DNA of 38,791 nucleotides from Magnetococcales bacterium (GTDB lineage Bacteria > Pseudomonadota > Magnetococcia > Magnetococcales > JADFYX01). The notes beneath the pieces are model-generated. The model searched no databases. It saw only the letters and a program-made list of their open reading frames with translations, and was not told where the DNA came from. A program made the position numbers and the translations under genes. The stretch covers positions 1 to 38,791 of the forward strand of contig JADFZS010000046.1 in the NCBI GenBank assembly GCA_015232405.1, in the 5' to 3' direction. Numbering within the stretch: the stretch's first letter is position 1; each line of letters starts with the position of its first letter. Below are positions 8,399 through 17,648 of this stretch, in pieces.

Positions 8399-8979
8399 TA
8401 TATAATTTCTCCTAAATTCTTGTTAAAAAGGCATGAAAAATTTTTATATGGTTATACAAAAAATTGCTGCATAAATCATGCCTAATCTTTCAACAAGGAG
8501 TTATAGCAGATATATCAATAAGTTAACAACACAATTATAAAAATATAAATTCTGAAACGTAAAATATTTATACTAATCATTGATTGTTTTTAGTATAGAT
8601 ATCTGTTTGCAGTTTGCCTAAATTATTGAATAAATAAAATATTTAAGCTGTAAACAGTTTTTACATGAATTTTTTACACACATCATCTTGTTTATAATAT
8701 GATGTGTTGGTGTGGGATCTTTTTAGCTTTGAAAAATACCAGCACTTCTTCAAATTATCGGTTATAACATTCAATAATATATATTATTGTAAGTAAGAAA
8801 GGTGTAAATCTCAAATGTTGCCATTTTTAAATCACTGTAGAAGTTTATAACGAGGCTTCTTTAACTACCCTTTTTTTGCTAGACTTACCCTACACTATAT
8901 ATTTTTAAATATTAGATATTCCTGTTTTTTTGTATATTGCTGCTGGCCTTGTCTGTTTAAGAAAAAAAGGCAAAAAAAA
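8399..8979. other. AT-rich divergent intergenic region
   Basis: A 581-base stretch between the two-CW gene (minus) and the RND operon (plus). It is very AT-rich and has no coding frame I can support. It must hold divergent promoters. Two inverted repeats stand out: a short one at 8429-8436/8476-8483 (AGGCATGA/TCATGCCT) near the two-CW gene, and the better one at 8678-8707 listed separately. Confidence 0.6.
8678..8707. promoter_or_regulatory. Inverted repeat around a TATAAT, possible operator of the RND operon
   Basis: A perfect 9-bp inverted repeat (ACACATCAT at 8678-8686, ATGATGTGT at 8699-8707) with a 12-base spacer that contains TATAAT at 8693-8698. The layout suggests a dimeric regulator binding over a -10 box, or an RNA hairpin. 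It lies about 270 bases before the RND adaptor start, rather far. No regulator gene is adjacent. Confidence 0.35.
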
Positions 8980-10311
8980 ATGAAACATTCTCACCGTTTT
9001 TATCTACCTGTACTGGTAATTATACTATCTGCTGCTGTGGGAATAACCCTTCTTAAAACTGGACCTGCCCCTAAGCGTAAACAACCTAAGCCAGCAAAAA
9101 TTGCCGTTAAAACAATAACGGTAAAACCCAGATCTTTTACATTATGGATATCTTCCCAAGGGTTGATTACACCATATCTGCGCAGTGCGGTTACCTCTGA
9201 AGCTGCTGGTCGCTTGGTAGAGGTAACTGAAAAATTTATCGAGGGTGCTTTTTTTGAAAAAGATGATCTTTTAGCACGTATTGACCCAGAATCATACAGA
9301 CTGTTTGCCAAAAACCTGGAAGCATCTATCAAGGTGGTTAAAGCACGTTTGGAGGAGTTAGAGACATCAAGAATAAACAGACAAAAACAGCTTGAGATAG
9401 AAAACCAACTTCTTAAACTGGCAGAACGGCAATTTAAAAGATTGAGCATTCTCAAAAATGCAGGAACAGTAACCAAGAGTGCAGTGGAACAAGGAGAAAG
9501 AGAGCTGCTCTCCCGTCGATCAGCAGTTTTAAATTTAAATAATGGTCTAGACCTCATCCCTGCTCAACGCCATAACCTTGAGGCGGAATTACAGTTAAAA
9601 GAGGCTCAACAAGAAACTGCTCTTTTGGACCTTAAACGTACTAGGATTATTGCTCCTTTTACCGGGCGAGTTGTGAAAAAACAGGCTGATCTTGGGCAAT
9701 TTGTTGGCAAAGGTCAAACATTAGGGGAGATTTATGCTACAGCACAATGGGAGGTAAGGTTGCCAATAAGCAGTCATGAACTCTCTCTTTTAGACCTGTC
9801 AGCTATAAAAAAAGATAATGGTGGTGGAGGTTTAGGGCCAGAAGTAGATTTTAAAACTTCTGCTCAAGGAGTTGTCAACCAAAAATGGAGTGGCAATATC
9901 ATCCGCATGGAGTCTGCTGTAGACTCCCATACCCGACAGATTATACTGGTAGCAAGAATAAACTCATCGGAACTAGAAACAAAAGAGCATTATAATTTTC
10001 TCGACGGCCTTTTTGTAGAGTCAACAATAAGAGGGAGAGAGGTTGATAATGTTTTTGTTCTGCCCAGGCATACTGTTGGCCCAGAAGATAAAGTTCTGTT
10101 TATTGATAAACAGAACCGCCTTTTCCGCCGTAAGGTTGATATAATATTTAAAGATGCAAATTCTGTTGTAGTTGCTGGTGGTTTAAAAGCCATGGACAGA
10201 ATATCACTGACCCCCCTTCCCTTTACACCCGATGGAGCACTGTTAACCATTCAACATGAAAAACCTAATGCTTCACAACAAAAAAAACGTTTAAACAGAG
10301 GGGATAACTAA
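8980..10311 (+). CDS. RND efflux periplasmic adaptor subunit (membrane fusion protein)
   Basis: A 443-residue HlyD/AcrA-type adaptor. The N-terminal hydrophobic segment (about residues 7-25) anchors it in the inner membrane with the rest in the periplasm. The first half of the lipoyl domain is at about 65-100 (EAAGRLVEVTEKFIEGAFF, then DDLLARIDPESY). A long coiled coil of about 110 residues follows, then the second lipoyl half (RTRIIAPFTGRVVKKQADLGQFVGKGQ, written here as its core IIAPFTGRV) and the beta-barrel and membrane-proximal domains. It bridges the inner-membrane pump to an outer-membrane channel. It is one base from the permease gene, so they form an operon. The outer-membrane TolC-type partner is not in the window. 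Substrate cannot be told from the sequence. Confidence 0.92.
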   Translation: MKHSHRFYLPVLVIILSAAVGITLLKTGPAPKRKQPKPAKIAVKTITVKPRSFTLWISSQGLITPYLRSAVTSEAAGRLVEVTEKFIEGAFFEKDDLLARIDPESYRLFAKNLEASIKVVKARLEELETSRINRQKQLEIENQLLKLAERQFKRLSILKNAGTVTKSAVEQGERELLSRRSAVLNLNNGLDLIPAQRHNLEAELQLKEAQQETALLDLKRTRIIAPFTGRVVKKQADLGQFVGKGQTLGEIYATAQWEVRLPISSHELSLLDLSAIKKDNGGGGLGPEVDFKTSAQGVVNQKWSGNIIRMESAVDSHTRQIILVARINSSELETKEHYNFLDGLFVESTIRGREVDNVFVLPRHTVGPEDKVLFIDKQNRLFRRKVDIIFKDANSVVVAGGLKAMDRISLTPLPFTPDGALLTIQHEKPNASQQKKRLNRGDN

Positions 10312-10312
10312 C

Positions 10313-13300
10313 ATGTGGGGCATGATAGATTGGTTTGCCCGAAATGGTGTGGCTGCCAACCTACTAATGATTGCAATTTTGGCTCTTGGTGGATGGTCTA
10401 TGAGCCAGAGAATTCCCCTTGAGGTTTTTCCTGAGTTTGAAAGAGATATCGTTAACATAACAGTTGCCTATCGTGGAGCCTCACCAGAGGAGGTTGAGGA
10501 AGCTGCTGTTATACGTATTGAGGAGGCCATATCAGGCCTTAGCGGTATTGAAACAATTTCATCTTCTGCTTTTGAAGGGCAAGGGTTGGTACAGGTTGAA
10601 GTTCAAAAAGGTCGCAGCCCTCGAGATATCTCCGATGATATTAAAAACAAGGTGGATGCCATCTCATCTTTTCCTGATGAGGTTGAGCCTCCTATTATTA
10701 GTGTGCAAGAGTTTCGTCGCGAAGTTATTAGTGTTGTAGTGGCGGCAGATATACCGGAGGAGTCTTTAAAACAACTTGGAGAACGGGTACGAGATGACAT
10801 AGTTAACCTGCCAGAAGTAACCCAAGTTGAGTTGATGGGAGTCCGCCCTTTTGAAATATCCATCGAAATCAACGATATTATTTTAGAACAGTTCAACCTT
10901 ACCTTTGCCCAGGTGGTGGCAGCTATCAAACGGCACTCTGCCGATCTACCAGCTGGCTCTCTTAAAACATATAACGGAGAGATATCCCTACGTACCAAGG
11001 CACAAGCCTATAGAGGTGAAGATTTTGCTCGTATTCCCATCCTTACCAAACCAGATGGAAACCTCCTTACACTGGGCGAGATAGCAGTTATTCGTGATGG
11101 TTTTGAGGAGGAGTCACTTTTTTCTCGATTTAATGGCAAACCAGCGGTTCTTATTGAGGTCTACCGTACCGGTCAGCAGAATGCCATGGATATTGGCTCT
11201 GCTGTCCGTGATTATGTTAGCCAGAGCAAAGGAGTTTTCCCTCCTGGGGTTTATGTAGATTATTGGCGTGATCGTTCCCGTATTGTGCGTTTAAGACTTG
11301 AGACACTGCTAACCAGCGCATGGCAAGGGGGAGTGCTGGTGTTTTTGTGTTTAACTCTATTTTTGCAGTTTCGTGTCGCTTTATGGGTCTGTGTAGGTAT
11401 ACCAATTAGCTTTATGGGGGCATTGATGGTTATGCCAGAGCTAGGGGTGACAATTAACATAGTAACCCTTTTTGCCTTCATAGTTGTGCTTGGTATTGTT
11501 GTTGATGATGCTATAATTACAGGTGAAAACATCTACCGCCGTATAAAAGATGGTAAAGATGGTCTTGAGTCCGCAATAATTGGTGCTCAAGAGGTGGCAG
11601 TACCGGTAACTTTTGGTCTGTTAACCACAGTAGCTGCATTTTTACCTCTGATGTTTATGGATGGACGCAGAGGGCCGATCTTTGCCCAGATACCCCTTGT
11701 GGTAATTCCGGTATTGCTGTTTTCTTGGATAGAGTCAAAACTCATTCTACCCACACATCTATCCCATATCCGTTCAATAAATGGTCGCAAGCCTGGTCCT
11801 TTACAGCGTATACAGATGGCTTTTGCCGATGGACTGGAAAGAGCAATAAAAAAATATTATCAACCGCTTTTAGAGTGGTCTCTCTCTCGACGTTATCTAA
11901 CCTTCGCTCTTTTTGCTGGTTTCTCCTTCATAGTAATGGCGTTTGTTACCAGTGGTCGTTACGGCTTTACATTTTTTCCTCGGGTTCAAAGCGAAACAGC
12001 ACGTGCCACTTTGGCAATGCAGACAGGTACTTCGGTAGAAAATACCGAGATTCATGCTAACCGCATGGAACAGTATGCTATGGAGCTAAAAGAGAAATAT
12101 CGTGACCCCAACACAGGTGACTCGGTTATTCGCAACACCCTAACCAGTATTGGCTGGCGTGCAGGGCGTTCTTCATCTCGGGGTGGCGACCCTGAGCTTG
12201 CCCAAATCAGTCTGGAGTTGGTGCCGCCAGAAGAGCGCACCGTTGATATATCAACTTCACAATTGGTTAAAGAGTGGCGAAAAGGAATAGGTAGTATTCC
12301 CGGAGCAAAAGAGCTTAATTTCAAAGCTGAGATAGGCCATGGGGGTGCTCCCATAAATGTACAACTTATGGGGCAGAATTTTAATCAACTAAATGAGGTT
12401 GCCAAAATAATACGCCAACATCTAGGCCAGTATGATGGTGTTTTTGATATCCAAGATAGCTTTGAGAAAGGTAAGCCGGAAATTACCCTCACTATACGTA
12501 AAGAGGCAGAGCTGTTGGGGTTATCAGCCACCGATTTAGGCAGGCAGGTCAGACAGGCCTTTTTTGGTGCTCAAGCCCAACGTCTGCAAAGAGGACGAGA
12601 TGATGTAAGGGTGATGATCCGTCTTCCCTTGGATGACAGGAAAAATCTTGCTGCACTGGAATTATTACGCATAAGAACCCCTGACGGTTATCCGGTTCCC
12701 ATTAAAACAGTTGCTAATTTAAAGCTGGACAAGGGATTTTCCACCATACGTCGTATAGACCGTAATCGTGCGGTTAATGTTACCGCCGATATTGAAAAAA
12801 GCAGGATAAATATCAACACAATTTCAGGAGATTTAAAGGTATTTCTCGATGATTTAATCATCAACTACCCTGGGGTTAGATATACTTTTGAAGGGGAGTT
12901 GAAAGAGCAGACTGAATCGTTTGGTAGTTTGCGAATTGGTGTATTGTTTGTGATGTTTTGCATATATGGCCTGTTGGCCATACCGTTACGCTCTTATGTG
13001 AAACCTTTTTTGGTGATGTTGGTGATACCGTTTAGTGTAGTTGGGGCAGTGTTGGGCCACATTTTGGTGGGAATGAACTTAAGCCTGTTGAGTATGATGG
13101 GTATGTTGGCTTTGGCTGGTGTTGTAGTAAACGATAGCTTGGTACTTGTAGACTGGATAAACCGCCGTTTAAAAGAGGGTTTAACACCATTTGAGGCGGC
13201 TCACAAAGCTGGAGCATTTAGATTTCGTCCCATTTTATTGACCTCACTTACCACTTTTTTCGGTTTAACTCCCCTACTCTTGGAAAAAAGCACCCAGGCG

Positions 13301-13438
13301 CAATTTTTAATCCCAATGGCGGTTTCATTGGGATTTGGTATTTTATATGCCACTCTATTAAGCCTGATTTTGGTTCCGGCAGGTTTTCTTATTTTAGAAG
13401 ATATCAAGAATTTTGTGAGAAAAATAACAGGTAGTTAG
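10313..13438 (+). CDS. RND efflux transporter permease (AcrB/AcrD/AcrF superfamily)
   Basis: A 1041-residue inner-membrane pump of normal family length. It starts with the usual helix WFARNGVAANLLMIAIL (7-23) and has two repeats, each one helix, a large periplasmic loop and five more helices. The fourth helix carries the proton-relay pair in GIVVDDAI (Asp398/Asp399); the second-half counterpart is GVVVNDSLVLVD. The periplasmic motif PEEVEEAAVIRIEEAI near 58-73 is typical. It probably works as a trimer, exchanging protons for substrate and exporting through the adaptor encoded just upstream. Sequence is closest in feel to the large group of uncharacterised proteobacterial pumps, not to heavy-metal CzcA; drug or lipid-like substrates are possible but unproven. 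It is convergent with the adenylate cyclase gene 30 bases away. Confidence 0.93.
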   Translation: MWGMIDWFARNGVAANLLMIAILALGGWSMSQRIPLEVFPEFERDIVNITVAYRGASPEEVEEAAVIRIEEAISGLSGIETISSSAFEGQGLVQVEVQKGRSPRDISDDIKNKVDAISSFPDEVEPPIISVQEFRREVISVVVAADIPEESLKQLGERVRDDIVNLPEVTQVELMGVRPFEISIEINDIILEQFNLTFAQVVAAIKRHSADLPAGSLKTYNGEISLRTKAQAYRGEDFARIPILTKPDGNLLTLGEIAVIRDGFEEESLFSRFNGKPAVLIEVYRTGQQNAMDIGSAVRDYVSQSKGVFPPGVYVDYWRDRSRIVRLRLETLLTSAWQGGVLVFLCLTLFLQFRVALWVCVGIPISFMGALMVMPELGVTINIVTLFAFIVVLGIVVDDAIITGENIYRRIKDGKDGLESAIIGAQEVAVPVTFGLLTTVAAFLPLMFMDGRRGPIFAQIPLVVIPVLLFSWIESKLILPTHLSHIRSINGRKPGPLQRIQMAFADGLERAIKKYYQPLLEWSLSRRYLTFALFAGFSFIVMAFVTSGRYGFTFFPRVQSETARATLAMQTGTSVENTEIHANRMEQYAMELKEKYRDPNTGDSVIRNTLTSIGWRAGRSSSRGGDPELAQISLELVPPEERTVDISTSQLVKEWRKGIGSIPGAKELNFKAEIGHGGAPINVQLMGQNFNQLNEVAKIIRQHLGQYDGVFDIQDSFEKGKPEITLTIRKEAELLGLSATDLGRQVRQAFFGAQAQRLQRGRDDVRVMIRLPLDDRKNLAALELLRIRTPDGYPVPIKTVANLKLDKGFSTIRRIDRNRAVNVTADIEKSRININTISGDLKVFLDDLIINYPGVRYTFEGELKEQTESFGSLRIGVLFVMFCIYGLLAIPLRSYVKPFLVMLVIPFSVVGAVLGHILVGMNLSLLSMMGMLALAGVVVNDSLVLVDWINRRLKEGLTPFEAAHKAGAFRFRPILLTSLTTFFGLTPLLLEKSTQAQFLIPMAVSLGFGILYATLLSLILVPAGFLILEDIKNFVRKITGS

Positions 13439-13468
13439 CAGGTAAGCAAGCTGATATAAATCCAGGAT

Positions 13469-14509
13469 CTACTCTATTGACTTGTCCCGTAAACGTTGGA
13501 TGGCAGACTCCATTTTATCGATGGCATTAGCTCTGGCCTCTTCATCTAGTTTTTCCAGGTCAAGAAAGAGCCTGACCCCTTCATCCTCAACCCGTAAGAA
13601 ACGGCTTTCAGCATCAATACTTTTAAAAATTCCTGTAAGCTTGTATGGAGTAATCTTACGATGTATGCCTTTTACGGTAATTGGCTCACCTTTTTCGGTA
13701 TCCACATGCTCTTTTACAAGTGCGTAGGTCTCATATGATAGTGCTATACCATCTGGGTCTGAAACACCTTCAAGGCGGGCAGCAAGGTTAACCTCACCGC
13801 CTATGATGGTGTAGTCCATACGATCTTCACTGCCAAAGTTACCAACATTACAAAAACCAGTATTTATACCAACACGCATTTGAAATGGTCGAGCATACCC
13901 CATCTCTGTCCATTTGGCCCTGAGACTCATCATATGGCGTTGCATCTCAATTGCCATACGTACACAGGCCAGAGCATCTTCTTTTACCCCAAGGGTATTC
14001 GGGTCGCCAAAAAAGATCAACATGGCATCACCGATAAACTTATCGATGGTAGCACCGTGTTTAATGGCAATTTTTGACATCTCTGTAAGATAGTCGTTAA
14101 TCAGGTATGTGAGATCTTCTGGCTCAAGATCATCAGTTGTGGCGGTGAAATTTTTTATATCAGAAAAAAATACTGTGAGTTTTTTACGTTCTGTGCTCAG
14201 TTGTACCTCTTTAGCACCACTGAATATCATCTCATAAATTTGTGGGGATAGATATTTAGATAATTTGCTGGAAAGCTGCTCCAGCATAGCATTTTTTTCG
14301 TCTAACGAACTGGTAACATCTTTTAAGGATTTTTCATTACGATCAGAGAATCGCATCATCCTTTTGGTAGATTTAAACAGTTTTTTATAATTTTTTAATA
14401 GTAACTTCAACTCATCAACCAGAGCTTTGTTGTCACTACTATCACTAGCCAATACAGCCTCAGCACGGGCTATATTGTCCATCTCCTCCTGATAAATGTC
14501 ATAAGACAA
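13469..14509 (-). CDS. Class III adenylate cyclase, output enzyme of a Sia-like module
   Basis: A 346-residue soluble enzyme with a helical, probably coiled-coil N-terminus (about 10-90), a class III nucleotidyl cyclase domain (about 108-285) and a helical tail. Catalytic residues are complete: metal-binding Asp117 (FFSDIKNFT) and Asp161 (KFIGDAML), adenine-selecting Lys157 and Asp232 (MDYTIIG), and transition-state Asn241 and Arg245 (NLAARLE). The Lys/Asp pair predicts ATP, so cAMP, not cGMP. The start is TTG at 14509, three bases after the SiaC-like stop, implying tight coupling; ATG at 14482 follows an AGGAGG at only two bases and is a weaker candidate. In P. aeruginosa the gene after siaC makes c-di-GMP (SiaD); here a cyclase takes its place. 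Confidence 0.9.
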   Translation of the reverse strand: MSYDIYQEEMDNIARAEAVLASDSSDNKALVDELKLLLKNYKKLFKSTKRMMRFSDRNEKSLKDVTSSLDEKNAMLEQLSSKLSKYLSPQIYEMIFSGAKEVQLSTERKKLTVFFSDIKNFTATTDDLEPEDLTYLINDYLTEMSKIAIKHGATIDKFIGDAMLIFFGDPNTLGVKEDALACVRMAIEMQRHMMSLRAKWTEMGYARPFQMRVGINTGFCNVGNFGSEDRMDYTIIGGEVNLAARLEGVSDPDGIALSYETYALVKEHVDTEKGEPITVKGIHRKITPYKLTGIFKSIDAESRFLRVEDEGVRLFLDLEKLDEEARANAIDKMESAIQRLRDKSIE

Positions 14510-14512
14510 GAT

Positions 14513-14899
14513 TTAAGAGTCCTGGGCAACTAAGTTAAATTTAACCGCTTCTAGATCTTCGCCAAACTCTTCCCCAAGCTCTTCCATATTGTCATCTTCG
14601 GCTTCAAAAATCCAATTGACAGTAATATCAACACCATTGTCTGCACTCTCTTCAAGTAGATCAAAAAGTTGCATGATCACCTTGGCACTGGTGGAGTTAA
14701 AATATATCAACTCAAAATTAAAGGTAACAGAGCCACTGTCCATTGCATCCAGATGCTCTTTAAGCCTGTTTATATTGGGGCCAAAGAAAGCTGGAACGTC
14801 CTCTGGGTATGATTCACCTTTAATCAAAAATACATTGTCCTGAAAATTGAAATTTATCTCAGGAGAACGCTCTGTAGCGGCAATATGAATATTATCCAT
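14513..14899 (-). CDS. SiaC-like phosphoswitch protein (DUF1987)
   Basis: A 128-residue protein of the DUF1987/SiaC family, which resembles a STAS-type anti-anti-sigma factor. The conserved segments are GESYPEDVPAFFGP (28-41) and FELIYFNSTSAK (62-73). In P. aeruginosa SiaC the switch residue is Thr68 in a YLNTSSIK context; the aligned position here is Ser69, with Thr70 next to it, so either may be the phosphoacceptor. In the known pathway SiaB phosphorylates SiaC, SiaA removes the phosphate, and unphosphorylated SiaC activates the cyclase partner. The acidic C-terminal part (EAEDDNMEELGEEFGED) is as in relatives. It sits between the SiaB-like gene (59 bases upstream) and the adenylate cyclase (three bases downstream). 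Confidence 0.88.
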   Translation of the reverse strand: MDNIHIAATERSPEINFNFQDNVFLIKGESYPEDVPAFFGPNINRLKEHLDAMDSGSVTFNFELIYFNSTSAKVIMQLFDLLEESADNGVDITVNWIFEAEDDNMEELGEEFGEDLEAVKFNLVAQDS

Positions 14900-14958
14900 G
14901 TTCAGTTTCTACTTTCTATTAATTGTTAATCAAATAAGAACACAAACTTCATATATGA

Positions 14959-15510
14959 CTAAATATAGGCTTTAAGTGCAAAAAATGTATACTCATCATC
15001 CAGAGCCTTAAAATCAAACTCTATTGGTTGGGATGCTTTTCTTGCAATATCAACAAAACCGACACCAGCACCTTTACTTCCCTCTGGTACATCACCCTTT
15101 AGGATCTGCTTGTAAAGAGCTTTAAGCTCTTTTTGATCCAAGAGGCTTATTTTTTCCAGATGGTCACGAAGTTGATCAATGTCTTTTGTCAATACCTTGT
15201 TGCCACAAGTTACAGAATAGGCACTATCCTCATTACCTACTGTCAACAGACCATAACTTAACACAGACTCATCACCTGAAACCTCTGGAATACGCTCTGC
15301 CGAGTACCTTATCACATTTTGCATCTGTTCAACAAATATTGAAAAGACACCACGCATAGTTTTTGAATCGGCCTCTTCAATTACCAATTTCTGTTTAATG
15401 GCTTGACCTATTCCCGAAAGAATAGCTTCAGTCATATAGCCACTATAACAAAAAATTATCCCTTGTTCATTAAGGGCTTGACGAATGTTATATAAATTGT
15501 TTGCCAACAT
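14959..15510 (-). CDS. SiaB-like Ser/Thr protein kinase (DUF6272)
   Basis: A 183-residue protein of the SiaB family, a GHKL-type kinase related to anti-sigma factor kinases. An N-box-like motif is seen at EQMQNVIRYS (61-70, Asn65), and a glycine-rich ATP-lid motif at SKGAGVGFVDIARKAS (145-160). The usual N-terminal segment NEQGIIFCYSGYMTEAIL (14-31) is intact. In P. aeruginosa SiaB phosphorylates SiaC on a threonine and turns the output off; the same role is expected here. ATG 15510 is preceded by AGGAT at good spacing. It opens a likely three-gene unit with the SiaC-like protein and the adenylate cyclase. Confidence 0.85.
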   Translation of the reverse strand: MLANNLYNIRQALNEQGIIFCYSGYMTEAILSGIGQAIKQKLVIEEADSKTMRGVFSIFVEQMQNVIRYSAERIPEVSGDESVLSYGLLTVGNEDSAYSVTCGNKVLTKDIDQLRDHLEKISLLDQKELKALYKQILKGDVPEGSKGAGVGFVDIARKASQPIEFDFKALDDEYTFFALKAYI

Positions 15511-15868
15511 GATAGATCCTGTAATTGGAGTTGACCGCTATTTGTGTGTTATTATAACTATTATAAGAACACTCTAAAACACTTTTTTTACCAGCTTAAA
15601 TTTATGGTGTGTATTCTCTTGAAAACAAATAACATCACAATATTGTCACTATCAGGATTAATTACCATCAAACAACAAAATAATGTCAGTCTGGCAGATT
15701 TTACACAAGATTCATGCAATATCCTAGTATCCAATTGTTGATTAAGCAATAAAAATGCCACGTTAAAATATATTTATATATACTCTTAATGGGATCTTCA
15801 AAATTAACTAAAAATACTTTAACCTGCCTGGAGTCATGTCCAGGCAGGTATCACAACCTAAAAATAAT
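15511..15868. other. Intergenic region before the SiaB-like gene
   Basis: A 358-base AT-rich region with no supported gene. It holds the terminator of the upstream flavoenzyme gene (15822-15849) and presumably a promoter for the siaB-siaC-cyclase unit on the minus strand. The plus-strand open frame around 15544-15741 has no ribosome site and reads as random AT-rich sequence. Confidence 0.6.
15822..15849 (-). terminator. Hairpin terminator after the FAD-dependent oxidoreductase
   Basis: A perfect 11-bp GC-rich stem (15822-15832 with 15839-15849, six-base loop) starts about 20 bases past the stop of the flavoenzyme gene on the minus strand. The T-rich stretch that follows is interrupted (TTAAAGTATTTTT), so termination may be incomplete and some read-through into siaB is possible. 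Confidence 0.65.
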
Positions 15869-17440
15869 CTATTTTTTGGAGGTATGTTTGTGTCTGGCAA
15901 ACATTTTATATTTAACACTGTAATGGTCTTTGAGTAAACTTCTCATATAATATGGCAGTGCATCCGTACCTTTTTTAGAAAAATCAAAGACATTTGGGTC
16001 TTCAAAGCTTGGGTCCATGATTTTATTTGCGGTTGCCCAACCTCCAAGCCAACACTCCTCATGTAAGCCTGCTCCCTTGGTATATCCCCCTACAAAATGG
16101 ATATTGTTTATTCCCTGATATTTGACCAACTCATCCTGGGCATACATAGCATCAAAATCAAAAATATTGTGGAAGAAAGTGTACATCCCCGGACAGCCAG
16201 TTTCCCCGTAAGGAGCTACGGGTGCTATTTTTGCTCCATTAGAAACCTTACCACGATCATTAACCGTTATAAAATAGTGGGGTTCTATACAGAGGTTGTT
16301 AAAGGTTGTATTTTGGCAGTTATATTCAGGGTTTTTCCTGGTGTTTTGATGTTGGTTTGAATAGTAGGTGATAAAATATTTTAAATTATCAGGGTTGCTA
16401 TAGTCTAGATCTGTGGGAATGTTGATGTTGTAAGTTCGCCAGGTATTGTTGTTGGGAGGCATCATAGAACTATCTGAGTGGATAACCACTTCATTAGTTG
16501 AATATCTAAAACGAGGTTTATCAATTGGGAAGATATTCTTAAGGTCAGATGGCATATCTTGATCGTAGTTGGCAAATGCTTTGGCGACATCTTTGGCTTG
16601 TACTGCAAGTACTACAGCATCAAATTGCTCTGTTACAGGGGGATTTTTTCCTTCGATATAGCTAACATCAAAGCTCTTATCAGAATTAATGCTAAATGTA
16701 GCAGTGGTACTGGTAAAAAGAATTTGCTCAGTTATGCCAGATGTTAAATTATCAGCAAGTGTGTCTATCCAAGTAGTCACTCCATCTACAAAATATCTTC
16801 GGTCAGCAGCATCTAGTGCTTGACCTTGTCCCACTCCCTCTTGCATAAGATAATAGGAGATAATCATACGCATAGGTAATTGTGCCGGAGGCACGCCATC
16901 GGTATAGAACATGCCAATAATACGCGGATAGAGGTTTTTATTGACAAACTCTTCATTCAAACCAGCCCATGTAACAAACTGCTCCATGGTCATATCTTTG
17001 TATTGATCAATATTTTCTAAAAATTCACTGGCCTTAGTGTGAAAAATATCATCTCCACTGACAATATCTGCTGATGCTTCATAACCCCAACCTCGCTCGG
17101 TATCCATGGTGTAGCCACACTCTGATACCTGTGGAGTGTTGTTCTCATTAATTATATTACCGTATGAAGCGGTATCCCATAATGGCTTTGTTTTTACGCC
17201 CAACTCATCAAAAATTTTTACCAATGTTGTATAGGTATTCGCATTAAAATCGTTAACACCTATCTCGTACCAACGATCTTCACCACAGATCTCCAGACTT
17301 TTGGTACGAGCATTTCCCCCAAGATGGTGCATAGGTTCAAATATTTTAAATGAATAGCCCAATGTCTTAAGATAATATGCCGTTGCCATTCCAGATATGC
17401 CGCCACCAATTATTGCTACAGATTTTTTTGTTTCACCCAT
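15869..17440 (-). CDS. FAD-dependent amine-oxidase-like oxidoreductase
   Basis: A roughly 523-residue flavoprotein. Counted from ATG 17440, it begins with the dinucleotide motif VAIIGGGISGMATAYYL (glycines 12, 14 and 17) and the strand-2 acid Glu35, then HHLGGNART, the typical FAD-stabilising loop of the flavin amine oxidase and NAD/FAD-binding COG2907-like families. Near the C-terminus NNIHFVGGYTKGAGLHEECWLGG is the second FAD contact. There is no signal peptide or membrane segment. Substrate is unknown. GTG at 17455 is an alternative start but has no ribosome site; the ATG has a G-rich GTGGGGG upstream. It lies between the PP2C phosphatase and the SiaB-like gene on the same strand, with gaps of 190-440 bases and its own terminator, so its link to the signalling genes is positional only. 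Confidence 0.8.
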   Translation of the reverse strand: MGETKKSVAIIGGGISGMATAYYLKTLGYSFKIFEPMHHLGGNARTKSLEICGEDRWYEIGVNDFNANTYTTLVKIFDELGVKTKPLWDTASYGNIINENNTPQVSECGYTMDTERGWGYEASADIVSGDDIFHTKASEFLENIDQYKDMTMEQFVTWAGLNEEFVNKNLYPRIIGMFYTDGVPPAQLPMRMIISYYLMQEGVGQGQALDAADRRYFVDGVTTWIDTLADNLTSGITEQILFTSTTATFSINSDKSFDVSYIEGKNPPVTEQFDAVVLAVQAKDVAKAFANYDQDMPSDLKNIFPIDKPRFRYSTNEVVIHSDSSMMPPNNNTWRTYNINIPTDLDYSNPDNLKYFITYYSNQHQNTRKNPEYNCQNTTFNNLCIEPHYFITVNDRGKVSNGAKIAPVAPYGETGCPGMYTFFHNIFDFDAMYAQDELVKYQGINNIHFVGGYTKGAGLHEECWLGGWATANKIMDPSFEDPNVFDFSKKGTDALPYYMRSLLKDHYSVKYKMFARHKHTSKK

Positions 17441-17648
17441 TATTAAAACCCCCACTTTTTTATTAAAAACAATTTATGAATCCAATTTATCACGATTGTT
17501 ATACTTTTGGTAGTCGTGTTGGTGTAAATTAGTCAAGGGTAGGTTTTAAAGCAGGGTTTCAACGCCTGTTAATTACAGTTACACAACTTGTTGTTTAATT
17601 ATTGATATAAAAAAAAGGTGGTAAATCAACAAAAGGTGGTGTGGAATG

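Noticed and set aside
8429..8483. Inverted repeat AGGCATGA/TCATGCCT upstream of the two-CW gene
   Set aside because: The arms are 8 bp with a 39-base AT-rich loop; too weak for a hairpin or operator claim.
9000..9557. Minus-strand open frame of 185 codons
   Set aside because: It lies fully inside the RND adaptor gene in the opposite direction, with Ser/Arg-rich random composition.
15544..15741. 65-codon plus-strand open frame opposite the siaB promoter region
   Set aside because: No ribosome site and no recognisable sequence; expected by chance at this base composition.
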